Under the pieces are notes generated by a model that ran no database searches, was not told where the DNA came from, and saw only the letters and a program-made list of their open reading frames with translations. From NCBI GenBank assembly GCA_029747585.1, contig JAPEVF010000426.1, positions 1 through 38,718 on the forward strand: a stretch of 38,718 bases of DNA, in the 5' to 3' direction. Made by a program: the position numbers and the translations under genes. The stretch comes from Pleurotus djamor (Eukaryota; Basidiomycota; Agaricomycetes; Agaricales; Pleurotaceae). Below, piece after piece: positions 23,827-32,765 of this stretch (position 1 is its first letter; each line of letters opens with the position of its first letter).

Positions 23827-25499
23827 TCACATGAATGGTGAAGTTATTCCATCCCAGTCAACATTCACGTAGCCGCGTAGAACATCTACTTGCTGGGGTG
23901 AAATTGTGCACCGCTTGAGAACAAGCTTTGGCAAAGGAGCCCCAACATCTTGGCGAGTCTTCCAGAGCACCCCAAGGGCTTTTTGAAGCTCATTGTAACA
24001 ATGGGTCTTATAGAAGGAAATGCTTTCAAGTGCGCGGAATTTGATGGCCTCATCGGATGGGTTCAGTAGATGAAGGAGGATATCGCACATTGGGGTCGTG
24101 TCGAAGGATTTAAAGTTAAGGGTCGTGAGGTTTTTAAATACTGAAAGCATGTCCCACCATCTGGGGGGATCTAGGAAGCAGGAGGAGTCTTCAATCGTCA
24201 GGTCGATGATTTGATCGAGGGGGAGAGTCGTTCGGCAGAGGCTGAAGTAATCGGCGGTGTCGAAGCCCAAAGAAATGGGGTTTATCGGAAGGTCAATCTG
24301 ATGGGTACTGACAGCTTTGGCTCCTCCATTGAAGAAAAACTTGAGTGCGAAAGTGGTGGTGTGGACCGAAGTCTCTATCTTTTGGATTCGCTCGTGCCCA
24401 CGCACGGAAAGTCGAGAGAAGAGAGCCTGCAAGCTCATGAGGACTTGCTGGCGTGCAGCCTGAGATGGAAATTTGCATCGAGGAAATTTGGCTTGGATGG
24501 CAGTTGAGCTGGGAAATTCAAGCCAGTCAAAAAGTTTGACATCACAAACTTGATCGATATGTGCAACGATGGTTCGGAGTTTAGGAAGAGATACCAGTGA
24601 GCGGGGGGTTGATATCGAGTCGCTTGCCTCAGTGGTTCGAGACCCAATGGTATCCTTCCAAAAGATATGTAGATTCTCCAGATTTGGTATCTGGCGGAGG
24701 AAGGTGACGATCCAAGTCACAGAGAAATTTAGATCGTGGCGGTTGTCACAGGAGATGCTGATGTCGATCAATGATGGGAGTAGTGGGGTATCAGGAGGAA
24801 ATAGGACCCCGTTCAGTTCAAGGCTCTGGAGGTAAGGAAACTTGCACCAGGGAAGACTTCTCTCGAGGATGGCGCCCTGCATCCCAAAATCATTATTCAG
24901 CTTTATACTCCGCAAAGATACGACTCCGTCCTTCAAGTTATTCAGAGTGTCCAAGAGACGGGAAATATATTCGAATGTCAAGCTATTGAATGAGACCGAC
25001 AAGCCTTCAAGGCGATAACTTTCAACCAGAGCCGCATGGAATTCATTCCAAAAGTTGCTGGCAAAGGACCGGGATAGCGGGCAGCGTAAGTGTATCGGAG
25101 CCTGCTTAGAGTAAGCAAGCATTGTTTGAACAAGAAGGGGAGTTGCTAGAGATATCGACGCCCAGAAACGCGGAGTGTTGAGAACAACCTCCCGCCAATG
25201 GCTGCAGACGCCGAGGATGGTGATCCACTGGGCACGCTGACTCTCTAACTCAGAGGTCGGGGTGAGGGATTCCTTGTAGGCAATGAAAATGTAGGAAAGA
25301 ATGTCGAGGGGGAGGTGATTGAAAGTGATAAATGTGTTTCTTCGCCGTTTGAGAGAAACGAGCATCGCCTCAAGCTTTTCGATTTCTTCATCGATCGTCT
25401 GACGCTGAGTTGCAAACCGCGTTTCCGATGTCGAGCCCTATGCCACATGAGTCAACAGAAGGGAAAGTAAGTGGAAAGAAGAGCCTTAGAACTGACCAT
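23827..25499 (-). CDS. F-box protein (agaricomycete F-box/LRR-like type)
   Basis: Likely substrate adaptor for an SCF ubiquitin ligase. Exon 1 is only the ATG (25499-25497); a 59-nt phase-0 intron (25496-25438, gtcagt...catag) joins it to exon 2, 25437-23827, giving 537 aa. An in-frame TGA lies seven codons upstream of the ATG, which supports this start. The N-terminus carries a coiled-coil helix (about 12-35, TIDEEIEKLEAMLVSLKRRR), then the F-box (about 40-85: FNHLPLDILSYIFIAYKES, and VCSHWREVVLNTPRFWASI). The rest has irregular leucine-rich repeats (for example FPYLQSLELNGV, IPNLENLHIFW, FKNLTTLNFKSF). This domain order is standard for the large F-box families of mushrooms. It is convergent with the BTB gene, 151 bp apart. 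Confidence 0.88.
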
Positions 25500-26407
25500 G
25501 GTCAATGAACATGAACTTCAAATCGTGGCAGTGGAAAAGAAGTGTGGGATAGTGAGATACGGGATCAACCTCGTGGTCACATTGCCTCACTGCGGCCACA
25601 CGTATGTCCCCAGGTAGAGTCTGGAGGGACCGGATCAAAGCGGCACTGGGAGTTCACAGTGGTCATGCATGATTCTGTCAAGGTAGACTTTGGACGGTGG
25701 CCTATCTTCATGGGTATTTGAAAGGTTACTTTGTGTGGATTGTAGAAGAGATGGTGTTCGTGGGGGGTGTTTGTGACGGAAATGTCGGTATTGAGGTACT
25801 TGGAAGTTTCGTATCCTTCAGTTGCGAGCCAACTTGAACTGGTTGGGTCGACGTGGTTCTACCTGGGCCCTCCCAGATGTGCCGCCACGAACGCTGTAGT
25901 GTGCTCTCCGTCTCAAGCCCTTCATCTGAATGCAGGATAGGACGTCCCTCCTCCGCGCCCAATGTTGAATCCACCTTGCGTGGACAATAGAAATGAAAGC
26001 CATGCGTAGATGTGGCTAGTGAACCAGGCTGAAACCTGGACCGAAAGTCGGCCTGTAGCCGTTTCCTAAGAACACATACAATATTAAGCGAAGGAAAATC
26101 GAGGAATGTTGGGTACGAATGCTTAGCTGTAGCATGACAGGGCTCAACCACGGGAAGGGGAGTCGATTTCGAAGACCTGAGGTCCAATGTTCTAGAGAGT
26201 ACGCGCGGTCACCGGTCAGGTTGAACATTCACGGTGGTGATGGGCCTTGCGACCATTTTCTTTTTCTTATTCTTAGCACTGAGGCGCCTTGAAAGCATCA
26301 GACAGGTAGCTGTATCTCGAGGTTTGCGGATGATCGAGGCAGGAGTTGGAGCGCGAGATAGCCATTTGAAAGCATGGATTCACAGTTATTTAGTACAACG
26401 CCAAAGT
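25500..26407. other. Intergenic, weak ORFs only
   Basis: About 900 bp between the F-box gene start and the 3' end of the hydrophobin gene. A minus-strand frame of 153 codons (25726-26187) lacks an ATG at its start, and a 70-codon ATG frame (26016-26228) overlaps it in another register. Neither has a recognisable domain, though one spliced reading across a gtatgt donor near 26095 would give a hydrophobic stretch. I do not call a gene. Confidence 0.4.
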
Positions 26408-26979
26408 TTAAACGGCCACCGCAGGTACGCAACCAAGGCCCACGAGCTTGTCCTATCAAGACAATGTCAGCAACGAAGACACGACGAAAAGCGCGAGGAT
26501 GACGCACAAAAGAGTTGGTTTGGCAGCAAGCGACTGTCTCTGTACAATTGCTCAGCCCACCTGGCGCGACTTCCGAGCAGCCCACACCCAAGAAGGCATC
26601 GGAGGCTCCAGCTCCCCACAGAACGATGTTGAACAAGGACATCACTTGCATCGGTTGTTCCGCTTGTCTCTGAGCCCAGCCACCTTCATTCAGCAAGGAT
26701 AAAGGAGGAATCAAGCCAGAAAAAACGCACCGGTTCTACATATTTACAGCACAGCAATTCTCCCAACATTTCTGACCCACATTGGTCTGCTAGTAACGGA
26801 TTTGTCGTTGGTGTTGGTTGGATCGTAAATGCCGTAGTTTTCGGCATAATCTCCTTCAAAGTCGCCGTTGGATGCTTGGCCATTGGCTGTACCGAAATTG
26901 TAGTTAAGGCGGCTGCAAGGATTACTTCTGGAAGAAGCAACAGGCCAACGATGCGAGACTGGCGGTTGGATGGGACCAT
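26408..26979 (-). CDS. Class I hydrophobin
   Basis: Small secreted amphipathic protein that self-assembles at air-water interfaces and coats fungal surfaces. Three exons, 26979-26731, 26669-26508 and 26452-26408, with 61- and 55-nt phase-0 introns, give 151 aa. The ATG is followed by a basic n-region and a hydrophobic run (IVGLLLLPEVILAAALTTISV) consistent with a signal peptide. The eight cysteines fit the hydrophobin pattern: C67, C77-C78, C114, C125, C131-C132, C145. Spacings are 9, 35, 10, 5 and 12, with the CC pair in both expected places, and the C-terminal motif CCQTNSFDKLVGLGC is characteristic of class I. The gap between signal sequence and first cysteine is Thr/Pro-rich. No single open frame shows the protein, because both introns separate cysteine-bearing exons. 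Confidence 0.9.
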
Positions 26980-27779
26980 TGGTTTTCGATTCTCTTGCGC
27001 GAGATAGCAAGACGAATATGGTGGGAGGGAGGTTCGAGGGGAGCAAGGCCGTAATTGAGGCTAGCCCATCGCTCGGAAAGTGGATGAGGTTCTGACAGCC
27101 TGAGATAGAGGCGGTTCCGAAAGCTGATTGAAGCTAAGCGCTCGGGCGCTCCGCGGACACAAGTTAGCCACCAACCACCACGCTCTTGTCCTGCAGTAAA
27201 CGCTATGAGGAACATGAACGTATATACTCCGCCTTTATGCTCATAAATCAGAATATAGGTACACCATCGACAGTTAATTCTATCAAGTGGTCCAAGTCAG
27301 TCATCTCGGGAGCCCTCTTCTAGGCTCGAGCTTGTCCTGAGTCGAGCGCACATTTTCGCTTATTCAATCCCCAATTTCGTAAACGACTCATGATACCTGA
27401 TTATGCATACCAGGTAAGTTAAAGACTGAACTATCCTTTATCTTGCGACGGAAGTCTGATGAAAACGAACCGAAAATAGCGCACTCCCTGTTATACCTGG
27501 CGCTGGTCAGATGGTTCAACTATTCCTAGGCTCTCGTAAAGAACCTGCGCCGTCCTTACGCAAACATCTCATACACCAAGAACCCGCTGGTTCTACACTA
27601 CATGTGGCGACACTGATGGATACCCACAATATGACACAATCACCTAGCCGACAACTCTCCGTTCGTCGGTCTCTAACTTTGGCCTCGATAATTCCACCTT
27701 GGCGTATAAAAAGTCAAGGAAGCATATCACATTCTCAGCCCGTCGAAACGCCCACTTGCTTCTATCTTGACTTCCCGAG
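26980..27779. promoter_or_regulatory. Divergent intergenic region between hydrophobin and O-methyltransferase
   Basis: 800 bp from which both neighbouring genes are transcribed outward. For the methyltransferase there is a clear TATA element (TATAAAAA, 27705-27712), about 70 bp upstream of the ATG. On the hydrophobin side a weaker gtatatac lies around 27222, about 240 bp from its ATG. The long plus-strand frame 27511-28041 overlaps the methyltransferase exon in a different register and is not a gene. Confidence 0.5.
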
Positions 27780-29792
27780 ATGTCCTCCAGGTCGCCTGAC
27801 TTGTCGCCCCTTGCGCTTCTCAGAACCCTCTCGGATCTCATCTCAAAGAACATATCTATCCTGGAAAGTACGAACGTCGCGGTACCCGACCTTGACGCGC
27901 CTTTCCATCCTGAATCGGAGGGGTTTCGAAGCCTTCCTGACGCGGCTGAAGCTGCGAACATTATCAGCGCAGCGGCTTTACAGCTTGCGGCTGTCTTGGT
28001 CCCGCCACAAGTTACTTTGTATCATGCCGTTGGCGGGGTAAACTCGACTCCATGGTTCAGACTATTTTACCACTAATACCTGTTTAGCACTTCAAATCTG
28101 CGGCTATTCGAGCGTGTTTAGAATCCAACGTCACCGAAATACTGCGCGAGGCTGGTCCGAAGGTAAGTCGAACAGATAGCATATGATTTATCATTGACTC
28201 TCTCTGTGTAGGGCCTGAGCGTTGAGAGAATTGCTGCTATCAACGGTCAAGATCCTCAGAAACTCGGTAAGATTCCCCAAGTGCGAAGTCTCTGAGTAAT
28301 TCAGTTATGTTATGATGATAGGCCGTTTCCTACGAATCCTAGCGACCAACCACGTTTACCGCGAAGTGGAACCGGACGTGTTCGCGAACAATCGCATTTC
28401 AAGCATGTTGGACACGCTCAAACCTGTAAAAGATATTCTAGCCGAGTAAGCCGCATCCGTTTCTTTTCACTCACATGTTACCTATCGACGACTTGGTAAT
28501 GTAGCCCTCAACACAAACAGGACAGGACATTCGGTCTCGCTGCTCTCGCAGGTCATCAGTTGCGTACTCCTTTCGCTTGCCTCTTTCCGCGCGCAGCTGA
28601 CTCTGACCAACACGAAATGAATAGCTTAGACGAAGCGTTCAAAGCGTCAGCCTATTCCTGGGAAACGCTCTCCGACCCACTTACCAGTCTCTCCGGTGAC
28701 CCAAGAGCATCACCATTTGCTCGTTCAATCAATTCCTCGGAAACGTTATGGGAGTTCTACGAACGACCGGAAGAATCGTATCGTCAGCGGCGGTTTGATA
28801 TCGGTATGAGGGGTATCCAGGCGTTGCAGCCGCCTGATGCGATTCTAGGAGGTTCGTTCACGCTTCATTCGTGCCCCGAAGACGATGACTGATTCAATTG
28901 GCTTCTGTGGAATAGCTTTCGACTGGAAAAGTCTCCCCTCGGGTTCACTCGTTGTCGATGTTGGCGGTGGAATCGGTTCGGCTGCACTGTCACTTGCGAC
29001 GAACATACCCGCTGTCAAGATTGTGGTACAAGACCTACCCAACGTCGTCATGAACGCTAAGAAGGTAACCGTGATTATTCCTCTCCCTTTCAATCAATAT
29101 CTGAGACTTTTTGTCGTGGTCCCTAGTTTTGGGCGGAGAAGAGGCCTGATGCTTTGATCACGGGCCGCGTTGAACTCGAAGGTCAGCTCCACAATGTTTT
29201 ATCTGCTCGCTCATACTAAATTACATCCCTCTCTTTTCCTAGTCCACGATTTCTTTGCCCCTCAACCCGAAACTCGGAAATCCGCATCAGTTTACTTCCT
29301 CAAACAAGTTCTCCACGACTGGTCCGACGAGTATTGTGTGAAAATCCTTTCGAATTTACGCGACGCCGCGCAAGCCACAACTACGAAATTAGTTTTGATG
29401 GAGAGTATCATGCCGTTTGCTTGTCGCGCCGATATCCATGGCCCGGAGGGGGCAGCGGATACAGGGGTAAACGGAAACGCAAATGTTAGCAGCATCCCGG
29501 GCGCTGTGGCACACGAAGCACCCTTACCGCTGCTAGCTAATTATGGCATCGTGAACGAGATGGGGTATAACGCTGATATCGATGTACGTCCTTGAGCATC
29601 ACAAGAAATCTCGCTCAACTTAAGAAATTTTCTCTACGTTAGATGTTCCTTCTCTTCAACTCCCAAGAACGTACGATCAAACATATGGTCGAGTTACTCA
29701 GGAGTACTGGGTGGGAGGTCGTCAAGGTTCATCGCCAATCCGGGGGTGATAGCACCTTTCTGCAGGGGATTGAGGCCGTTCCAATTGCTTAG
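27780..29792 (+). CDS. SAM-dependent O-methyltransferase (plant-type, fungal secondary metabolism)
   Basis: Transfers a methyl group from S-adenosylmethionine to a hydroxyl of a small aromatic or polyketide-like substrate; the substrate cannot be told from sequence. Nine exons: 27780-28037, 28088-28162, 28212-28266, 28322-28445, 28505-28851, 28916-29064, 29127-29181, 29243-29583, 29643-29792, about 517 aa. Order: N-terminal helical dimerisation region with a winged-helix-like part (GLSVERIAAINGQDPQKLGR, then LATNHVYREVEPDVF), then the Rossmann domain with VVDVGGGIGSAALSLA (about 299-314) and DLPNVV. Candidate catalytic His379 sits in YFLKQVLHDWSDE. The family signature makes the call secure. 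Within exon 5 a pyrimidine-rich 45-nt stretch (28551-28595, gtcatc...gcgcag) may be a further in-frame intron, shortening the protein to about 502 aa. An acidic/Gly-rich insertion follows the catalytic His. Confidence 0.92.
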
Positions 29793-30464
29793 AATTTCTC
29801 AACCCTTTCCTGTAGTGACTTCGGCTTAGAGGTATGTACCAGAGTATCAAATCAATCTATTGTCTACCCCAATGCTGTAGATCGCCGCTCAGCGCTCAAC
29901 ACCCACTGAGCTAGAGCTCATTGGTATATCCCTTTTACTGCGCCTTCATCTGCGTGTGCGCGAACAAGTTTACCGTTGCACCAGCTACGCACAGAGCCAG
30001 ACGGTTGAGCACAATCAGATACCGTAACGTCCCCCCACAATAAAACACAGCTAGTGTGGATGGATGTCGACGCGGCGGATTGGACACACACGGACCTACT
30101 TCCAAGAAGTAATTTTGTGGCCGATGAGATAAGATTGATAATCGGTGCCCGGGCCGTCCAAAAATTCTCCAGGTCCCGATCGTTGAACCTTCTCCCATTC
30201 CAGCCATTGCTCCGAGTGACGGCGCAAATACATTGGAAGCGATTCCAGTTGGATTCCAGACACTGCAACTTTCTGCTTATTCCAATGAACGCGTCCATCG
30301 AACTCCAAGCACTCTGAGTCCTAGGGCAACATAAAAATTACACCAGTCAGGGACGACCGTCGTTGCGGAGGGTTTTCGATGATCACAAACGCTGAATATT
30401 CATTCGAATGGCTATTACAGGCCCGTAAATGGACTGTTACTGTGACAAGGGACGCGTCATATGA
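29793..30464. other. Intergenic, no gene seen
   Basis: Downstream of the methyltransferase and before the duplicated segment. Short frames on both strands overlap one another and have no domain or splice support. Confidence 0.45.
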
Positions 30465-30586
30465 ATGATCAATCCCAATGCACATACTTCGCGTAGGGAG
30501 CCATCCCAGTTGGTGCCTTCCAAAGTCCCAGCATACGGGCACTGGACTCAGAAATTCCAATTTCCCGTCAGCGGAGTCCGGAGCCA

Positions 30587-30773
30587 TCAGGAATGCTTCC
30601 AAAGGGTCATGACAGGGGGCCGATAGGTCCAGTAATGAAGCTGATGAACTTGCGCTGGGGGAGGTATCAGCACTGATGATGGCAGGGTGTGTCCGCCGTA
30701 TGAATGGGCACTTACCGGCCGATGGGACTGAAAAAGACGAGGCCACCGACCACTTAACATAGCAACGAGCCAT
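30587..30773 (-). pseudogene. Small spliced unit of unknown function, left copy
   Basis: A minus-strand reading with exons 30773-30716 and 30672-30587 joined by a 43-nt intron (gtaagt...atcag) gives MARCYVKWSV at its start and the stretch PPPAQVHQLHYWTY, ending KHS-stop. The right copy (37247-37433) conserves the splice donor, acceptor, intron length of 43 nt and the stop, and reads PSPAQVHRLRYWTY. Substitutions between copies are mostly non-synonymous in the first exon and the ATG is absent in the right copy. A further conserved gtgag donor lies at about 31085, suggesting an additional upstream exon that is broken by stops in both copies. I call it a decayed gene pair; coding status is unproven. 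Confidence 0.4.
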
Positions 30774-31545
30774 GCATGTGCGCGTTTCACCACTCTAATG
30801 GAATGGAACGATGGAAGAAGGCAAAATCCCGGGACCCTAGACTATGCGCGTAGGGATGTCCTGATTCGATGTTAAGAACGCTCAACGGGCTTTAGTACTA
30901 GTAGGTTTACCTACCAGCGTTTCACATGCGAAAGGGTGAGAGAGAAGCGAGCTCGAACATAGCGACACGATCATTCATCCTGATGAGAGTGAATGATGAA
31001 TCGATGAAGTTTTGAACGTGAACGCTACAGCAAAAGTGAGCCAAACGGGTGCCATGCATGAAAAGTTCAGGGTGCGCTCACCTCGTAGTAATGGGCAGCC
31101 TAGCCCAAGCATTGAACATTGATGAGCCAGATCGCTCACTGGTCCCGGTCACCGGTCAAACGCTTCCATTGCAACTGGACAGCGAAGCACGCTCGTTGTC
31201 CTCAAGATCACCACGAAAGCTTCCTAGCGCTAAGGGATAGTTCCGCGTTTTTCGAGGTATTTAGGTTCATAAGGAGCACTGAATGCTCGAACAGAAAGAA
31301 CTCAAGAAAATAAACAAGGGGAGACGCAGTAGGGACGTTCAAATATAAAATCAGTTCAGGCTGAGAGTTTGTTTGGCAAAGTTAGCCGCGCACCAGGCGC
31401 GCGTGTCCGAGTCTGTGGTCCGATGAATAAGCAAACGGAGTGTGAATCCCAGCAGGCAAATAGCTAGTAGATGGGAACGACCTTACTAATTTGGAGGGGA
31501 CCCTAAAGCATGTATACTTATATTAGTCAGTTACAAGTGTCAGTA

Positions 31546-31620
31546 TGGCGGTTTAGCCTAGCGGCTTTATTGCCTGAATCTGATTTTTGCCTCCGAGCGC
31601 GCCTGGGTTCAAACCCGACA
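31546..31620 (+). other. tRNA-like internal promoter pair in left arm
   Basis: The sequence TAGCCTAGCGG fits the RNA polymerase III A box exactly and GGTTCAAACCC fits the B box; they are about 52 nt apart start to start, the spacing of class II (Leu/Ser) tRNAs. The D-arm, T-arm and acceptor stems do not pair properly and a TTTTT run lies between the boxes, so it is not a working tRNA gene but a tRNA-derived relic. It points toward the loop. Confidence 0.5.
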
Positions 31621-31715
31621 GGACACATCAATTTTCCTCGCAATATCTTCACTCAAAACATGCAAAAGGACAGAGCGAGGGGAAAGGAAATAATTCACAA
31701 AATGGAAATGGCCTG

Positions 31716-31790
31716 GATGAGGTTCGAACCCAGGCGCGCTCGGAGGCAAAAATCAGATTCAGGCAATAAAGCCGCTAGGCTAAACCGCCA
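31716..31790 (-). other. tRNA-like internal promoter pair in right arm
   Basis: Mirror image of the pair in the left arm, read on the minus strand, with B box GGTTCGAACC. The T-stem is better preserved here (four of five pairs), but the acceptor stem still fails. Both pairs point into the loop. Confidence 0.5.
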
Positions 31791-32016
31791 TACTGACACT
31801 TGTAACTGACTAATATAAGTATACATGCTTTAGGGTCCCCTCCAAATTAGTAAGGTCGTTCCCATCTACTAGCTATTTGCCTGCTGGGATTCACACTCCG
31901 TTTGCTTATTCATCGGACCACAGACTCGGACACGCGCGCCTGGTGCGCGGCTAACTTTGCCAAACAAACTCTCAGCCTGAACTGATTTTATATTTGAACG
32001 TCCCTAGTACTTTGCT

Positions 32017-32044
32017 TATAAAGGAAATTGACTTCGGTCACGTG
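32017..32044 (+). promoter_or_regulatory. TATA box plus CACGTG box, left copy
   Basis: TATAAAG at 32017 and CACGTG at 32039 are separated by 22 bp start to start, exactly as at 38034 and 38056 in the right copy. CACGTG is an E-box bound by bHLH factors in fungi. Its conserved spacing within otherwise diverged sequence suggests a functional promoter of the phosphatase gene. Here it leads to a broken gene. Confidence 0.5.
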
Positions 32045-32215
32045 TGGACCGCGCCTGGGTCCCGGCACAAATCGATCCGCAAGTCTTTCGCCATACTCAT
32101 TGATGGGTCCGCGTAGGCCTCATCCATCTGTGCGCTCCATTTGCTTTGCATGGAGTCCCCTCTACAACATGCCTTACAATACCTGCATGATACCCTCACT
32201 GAACTTCTGTGACAG

Positions 32216-32765
32216 TCATTGGGCTTAGCTCAACGGAGACGATGAACTCGTCTCGGGCCGTATGTTCCCTTCACAACCTTAGAATCTTTTCTTGCACTTC
32301 ATCTCATGTATGATTTCATCTAGCCGACGCTGAACTCACCCCACTTGGAATCAGGCAGCCGAGCTACCCAATGGCCTGCGCGTCCGCGACTTCATGCATG
32401 TCAGCCCGCATGCTAGGGCTTTCAATACCTGGCAAATCGCTTTCTCTGGAAGCGACCAGTTAAAGCAATCCGGTCCTCCCCTGGTCATGGAGGTCAGTAT
32501 GCCTCCCTTCTCCTTTCCTCTTCGCTGCCTTCGCTGACGCCCACACGCGTCTCAGGCCTGTAGAGAACGATTCGGCGTCCATACGTGCGATCGGGGACGG
32601 TCGAAAGCATTCGTCATGTCCGCCTCCCCAAGAGGTGTCGTCAAGGAAGGTTTCGTGGATGAAGACGAACTCTGGACGACCGATGTACGCGAGACGACAG
32701 CGCAAGTCGCAGCGACACAGCATCTACGTGGTATCCTCCACCGCGACCAAGGTCGTATTATTCAG
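32216..32765 (+). pseudogene. Histidine-phosphatase (phosphoglycerate mutase superfamily) pseudogene, 5' truncated
   Basis: Exon-like blocks 32216-32259, 32324-32492 and 32556-32765 encode the family's middle and C-terminal motifs: LNGDDELVSGPDAELTPLGI, then RDFMHVSPHARAFNTWQIAF, then RERFGVHTCDRGRSK and EGFVDEDELWTTDVRETTAQ, in the usual order for fungal PGAM-type phosphatases. It is broken three ways. The first exons with the RHG catalytic motif, present in the right copy, are missing. A TAG (32226-32228) replaces an expected Lys codon before LNGDDE. After PLGIR the frame shifts by one base near 32357. The expected C-terminal second-histidine block was not found. Splice sites are otherwise intact, so decay is moderately recent. 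Confidence 0.82.

Larger units (their letters stand above)
31332..32004. mobile_element. 673-bp near-perfect palindromic (foldback/MITE-like) element
   Basis: Left arm 31332-31615 and right arm 31721-32004 are each 284 bp and, compared base by base, are inverted copies with a single mismatch (A at 31611 against the G expected from the right arm). The loop is 105 bp (31616-31720). Outer ends read GGGACGTTCAAATA and its complement, and each end is flanked by TA, as for Tc1/mariner-type target duplications, though a 4-bp AGTA duplication is also possible. No transposase is encoded. The element lies 12 bp upstream of a TATA box. The homologous position in the right duplicate lacks it, which supports insertion. 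The near identity of the arms implies recent formation or active homogenisation. Confidence 0.88.
30465..32046. repeat. Left copy of a direct segmental duplication (interrupted by a palindromic element)
   Basis: Homologous, in the same orientation, to about 37125-38063. Landmarks shared in order: CTCAGAAATTCC or similar, AGCCATCAGGAAT, GATGAACTTGCGCTGGGG, TGAATGGGCACTTACCG, AACGGGCTTTA, then at the far end TATAAAGG and CACGTG. Sequence identity is moderate, with indels, so the duplication is not recent. Approximate edges; the left edge fades gradually. The 673-bp palindrome at 31332-32004 has no counterpart in the other copy. Confidence 0.8.

Noticed and set aside
27511..28041. 176-codon plus-strand ORF as a gene
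   Set aside because: It overlaps the first exon and promoter of the O-methyltransferase in another register; the methyltransferase frame has clear family motifs.
31546..31620. Functional tRNA gene in the palindrome arm
   Set aside because: A and B boxes match, but the D-arm, T-arm and acceptor stems do not pair and a TTTTT run lies inside, so it cannot be a working tRNA.
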